Positions 61,386 to 64,000 of a stretch of 64,000 nt of DNA are shown piece after piece. This stretch comes from Caulobacteraceae bacterium (GTDB taxonomy: Bacteria; Pseudomonadota; Alphaproteobacteria; Caulobacterales; Caulobacteraceae), in NCBI GenBank assembly GCA_947475845.1, contig CANJMO010000006.1, positions 23,368-87,367 of the forward strand, given 5' to 3'. Below the pieces are notes generated by a model. That model saw nothing but the letters and a program-made list of their open reading frames with translations. It had not been told where the DNA came from and searched no databases. The translations under genes were made by a program, and so were the position numbers. Every line of letters begins with the position of its first letter. The stretch's first letter is position 1.

Positions 61386-62000
61386 GTGGCCAACTTCCTG
61401 CACGACGCGGACCTTCCTGACGACATCGATTTTGGCGCCTCCGTCGCCGTCGACTCCGAAACCATGGGTCTTCGCCTCGGCCGCGATCCCCTGTGCGTGG
61501 TGCAGCTGTCGGCCGGAAACGGCGACGCCCATCTGGTCCAGCTGCGCCGCGACAGCTACGACGCGCCCAACCTCAAGCGCCTTTTGACCGATCCCAAGGT
61601 TCTGAAGATTTTCCACTTCGGCCGCTTTGATATCGCCATGTTCGCCCTCCACCTTGGGGTGGTGACCACGCCCGTCTACTGCACCAAGATCGCCTCCAAG
61701 CTGGCCCGCACCTACACCGATAGGCATGGGCTGAAGGATCTCGTGCGCGAGCTTCTGACCACCGACATCTCCAAGGCCCAGCAGTCCTCCGACTGGGGCG
61801 CCGCCACCCTCAGCCCCGACCAGATCGCCTACGCCGCCTCGGACGTCCTTCATCTGCACGCCCTCAAGGCGCGGCTGGACATGATGCTCGAACGAGAAGG
61901 CCGCTCTGAACTGGCCCAGGCCTGCTTCGATTTCCTGCCCTCGCGGGCCCAGCTGGACCTGGCGGGCTGGGAGGACATCGATGTCTTCGCCCACAGCTGA
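61386..62000 (+). CDS. rnd: Ribonuclease D (short form)
   Basis: 204 residues, a 3'-5' exoribonuclease for tRNA and other small RNA trimming. The DEDD catalytic residues lie in VAVDSETMGL, FHFGRFDIAMF and IAYAASDVLHLHAL. It lacks the HRDC domains of E. coli RNase D, as is usual for the short alphaproteobacterial form. GTG start at 61386. Overlaps lptC by 20 bp. Confidence 0.93.
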   Translation: MANFLHDADLPDDIDFGASVAVDSETMGLRLGRDPLCVVQLSAGNGDAHLVQLRRDSYDAPNLKRLLTDPKVLKIFHFGRFDIAMFALHLGVVTTPVYCTKIASKLARTYTDRHGLKDLVRELLTTDISKAQQSSDWGAATLSPDQIAYAASDVLHLHALKARLDMMLEREGRSELAQACFDFLPSRAQLDLAGWEDIDVFAHS

Positions 62001-62688
62001 CCGGCCGGCGCGGTTCCAAACCGCGGTTTTGCCTGGGCTCGCCGCGGCCGACATCGCGCGCCGCAACCGTCTGGTGCAAAAGTGGCGTCAGCATTCGAGC
62101 CGCATCCACCTTCTGCGCCGCGTACTGCCGGGCCTGTGCATCGCCATGCTCCTGGGCCAGGGCGGCTGGGCCCTGTTCAACACTCTGTTCTCACGGCAGG
62201 GAGCGGCCGACCGATCCAGCGTCGTGGAGATCCGCATGCTGAAGCCCGCCTTCCAAGGCCGCGACGAGAAGGGCCAGCCGTACAATGTGACGGCGGAAAG
62301 CGCCGTCCGTGACGACGTGGACCCCGCGCGCCTCACCCTGGAGGCCCCTGTGTTCACCCTGGGTTCAGGGGAGGAGCAGACTCATGTTCGGGCTAGGCAC
62401 GGCGTCTACCGGGACGACACCCGGATCTTGAACCTCACCGGCGACGTGCATCTGGAGGGCGGGGGCGGTTATCATTTCGTCACGGAACATGCCGTGGTCG
62501 ACGCCCAGAAGAATAATGTGGACGGCGAGACACACATTGACGGACATGGCCCCCTTGGCCAGATCGCCGCTTCGTCCTATGCCGTCAGGGATGGCGGCGC
62601 GCACGTGTTCTTCACCGGACAGGTGAAAGTCCATATCGAGAATCACCAGGCGACGGGGCGCGCGCAACCGGCTCCGGCAAAACCTTGA
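61981..62688 (+). CDS. lptC: LPS export periplasmic protein LptC
   Basis: 235 residues. One N-terminal membrane helix (LPGLCIAMLLGQGGWALF) is followed by a beta-jellyroll of LptC type, with VEIRMLKPAFQGRDEKGQPY and LTGDVHLEGGGGYHF. It bridges the LptBFG ABC transporter to LptA. Starts inside rnd and precedes lptA by 16 bp. Confidence 0.92.
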   Translation: MSSPTADRPARFQTAVLPGLAAADIARRNRLVQKWRQHSSRIHLLRRVLPGLCIAMLLGQGGWALFNTLFSRQGAADRSSVVEIRMLKPAFQGRDEKGQPYNVTAESAVRDDVDPARLTLEAPVFTLGSGEEQTHVRARHGVYRDDTRILNLTGDVHLEGGGGYHFVTEHAVVDAQKNNVDGETHIDGHGPLGQIAASSYAVRDGGAHVFFTGQVKVHIENHQATGRAQPAPAKP

Positions 62689-62704
62689 GGCCGGGAGACA
62701 AGGA

Positions 62705-63343
62705 ATGAGGGTCATGACACGGCTGGCGCAGGTATTGGCGGTAGCGTCCTTGTGCGGGGTTTCCCTGGTCGCAGGCGCAGCGCGGGCCCAGCTCGCGCCC
62801 AGCAACGCCCCGACCGACGTGACCGCCGATCAGCTGGAAATCGTCGACGCCCAGCACATGGCCGTTTGGAAGGGCAATGTGGAGGCCGTCCAAGATGGCC
62901 GGCGCCTCGTCGCGGATTTGCTGAATATCTACTGGACCGGAACGCCGGCCGCAGGCTCGGCTCCGGCCAAGGCCAAGGCCAAGACCGTAAAGCCGGGATC
63001 CGGCACCCCCGGCGCGGTCAGCGAGAGCTGGGGTTCGATCAAGCAGATGGTGGCCGAAGGCCACGTCTTCTTCGTGTCCACCACCCAGACCGTGCGGGGC
63101 AACCACGCGGTCTATGACGTGGAGCCCGACACCATCACCATGACCGGCGACGTGGTCATGGTGATGGGCGACAACGTGGTCAAAGGCGACAAAGCCGTCA
63201 TTCAGGTGAAGACCGGCCACGCCGCCTTGATCTCCAATGCTCCTGGCCGCAACAAGCCCGAGCGCGTGCGCGGGGTGTTTTATAACACCAGTCAACCCGC
63301 CCCTGCTCAGCCTGCCCCGGCAGGGGCGCCCGCCAAGCCCTGA
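62705..63343 (+). CDS. lptA: LPS transport periplasmic protein LptA
   Basis: 212 residues with signal peptide (LAQVLAVASLCGVSLVAGAARA). VTADQLEIVDAQHMAVWKGNVEAVQ and the later VMGDNVVKGDKAVIQV repeats are the OstA-like beta strands that form the LPS bridge. The low-complexity insert PAAGSAPAKAKAKTVKPG and the Pro/Ala-rich tail are unusual additions. Confidence 0.92.
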   Translation: MRVMTRLAQVLAVASLCGVSLVAGAARAQLAPSNAPTDVTADQLEIVDAQHMAVWKGNVEAVQDGRRLVADLLNIYWTGTPAAGSAPAKAKAKTVKPGSGTPGAVSESWGSIKQMVAEGHVFFVSTTQTVRGNHAVYDVEPDTITMTGDVVMVMGDNVVKGDKAVIQVKTGHAALISNAPGRNKPERVRGVFYNTSQPAPAQPAPAGAPAKP

Positions 63344-63413
63344 TGTATCAAACGCCGCGTCCTGCAATTTCAACGGCTGTTAACCGCGCCCCGGCAAGGT
63401 CGGATTGGTGGTG

Positions 63414-64000
63414 ATGAAGCATATCGCGCTCGATTCGCCCCTCTCGGTCACCGAAGGGCTCTATGTCGACACGATCGGCAAGACCTTCGGCAAAAGACCT
63501 GTGGTCAAGAGCGTCAGCTTGCGGCTCGGGCGCGGAGAGGTGGCGGGACTGCTGGGGCCCAACGGCGCCGGCAAAACCACCTGCTTCTACATGATCACGG
63601 GTCTGATCGCTGTGGACCATGGCGCGATCTACCTGGACGGTGAGGACATCACCGCCCAACCGATGTACCAGCGCGCCCGGATGGGGGTCGGCTACCTGCC
63701 GCAGGAAACCTCGATCTTTCGCGGCATGACCGTCGAGCAGAACGTCATGGCCGTGGTCGAACTGCACGAGCGCGACCGCAAGAAGGCCAAGGACACCGTC
63801 GCGGAATTGCTGGAAGAGCTGCGTATCTCGCACCTGAGACACTCTCCCGCTGTCGCCCTGTCCGGCGGAGAACGCCGCCGCGTCGAGATCGCGCGCGCCC
63901 TGGCGTCGGAGCCGTCGTTCATGCTTCTGGACGAACCGTTTGCCGGCATCGATCCTCTGGCCGTTTCCGACATCCGTGAAGTGATCGGCTATCTGAAGGG
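63414..64000 (+). CDS. lptB: LPS export ATPase LptB (cut by window end)
   Basis: The first 195 residues are present. It powers LPS extraction with LptF/G. Walker A is LGPNGAGKTTCF, the signature LSGGERRRVEIARAL, and Walker B FMLLDEPFAGIDP. VGYLPQETSIFRGM is typical Q-loop context for LptB. ATG 63414 is used; GTG codons stand just before it. The gene continues past 64000. Confidence 0.95.
   Translation, partial: MKHIALDSPLSVTEGLYVDTIGKTFGKRPVVKSVSLRLGRGEVAGLLGPNGAGKTTCFYMITGLIAVDHGAIYLDGEDITAQPMYQRARMGVGYLPQETSIFRGMTVEQNVMAVVELHERDRKKAKDTVAELLEELRISHLRHSPAVALSGGERRRVEIARALASEPSFMLLDEPFAGIDPLAVSDIREVIGYLK

Overview
The window looks like a chromosomal segment of a Caulobacterales alphaproteobacterium (Caulobacter/Phenylobacterium-like). 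Support comes from high GC with GC-rich third positions, a glutathione-transferase-like protein closely resembling the cell-division factor FzlA, gltB/gltD in the order D-B, and an rnd-lptC-lptA-lptB block. The genus is an inference.

Positions 1-36180 hold a large surface-glycan locus. It encodes a WbpE-like sugar aminotransferase, dTDP-sugar enzymes RmlA and RmlB, about six soluble or membrane-associated glycosyltransferases, two polytopic GT-C-like membrane proteins, a GtrA-type flippase, seven SAM methyltransferases, a phytanoyl-CoA-dioxygenase-like protein, a sulfotransferase-like protein and a GSCFA-domain protein. nadE (NAD+ synthase) is the one clear housekeeping gene inside it. The locus is built from recurrent parts. 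Two glycosyltransferase+methyltransferase modules sit in inverted orientation near its two ends (1322-6937 and 32022-36178). The giant glycosyltransferases carry extra units that look like degenerate copies of the neighbouring methyltransferases. A C-terminal beta-rich module recurs on otherwise unrelated proteins. The best reading is a long, heavily methylated cell-surface polysaccharide or glycolipid; the chemistry is inferred.

Positions 36350-44749 are mostly housekeeping: a secreted hypothetical protein, an alpha/beta hydrolase translationally coupled to a double-ATPase peptide ABC protein, a degenerate receiver-domain protein, a DHA2-family MFS exporter, threonine dehydratase, an FKBP lipoprotein and ArgE. 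Positions 44762-49302 form a second, small glycan island: GT2, GT4, RmlC-like epimerase, an SDR reductase/epimerase, and a broken DegT aminotransferase.

Positions 49306-64000 are core genome: FzlA-like protein, CDF metal exporter, a GST-ArsR-SRPBCC operon, a small lipoprotein, gltB and gltD, uppP, an NDUFA9-like SDR, tRNA-Leu(CAG), rnd, and lptC-lptA-lptB with lptB cut by the window end. uppP (lipid carrier recycling) and lptCAB (LPS transport) are functionally linked to the glycan locus.

No insertion sequence, integrase, prophage, CRISPR array or rRNA was seen. Signs of past rearrangement are a duplicated nadE 3' end, a 29-codon methyltransferase fossil at 22587-22673, and the DegT deletion product at 48618-49302.
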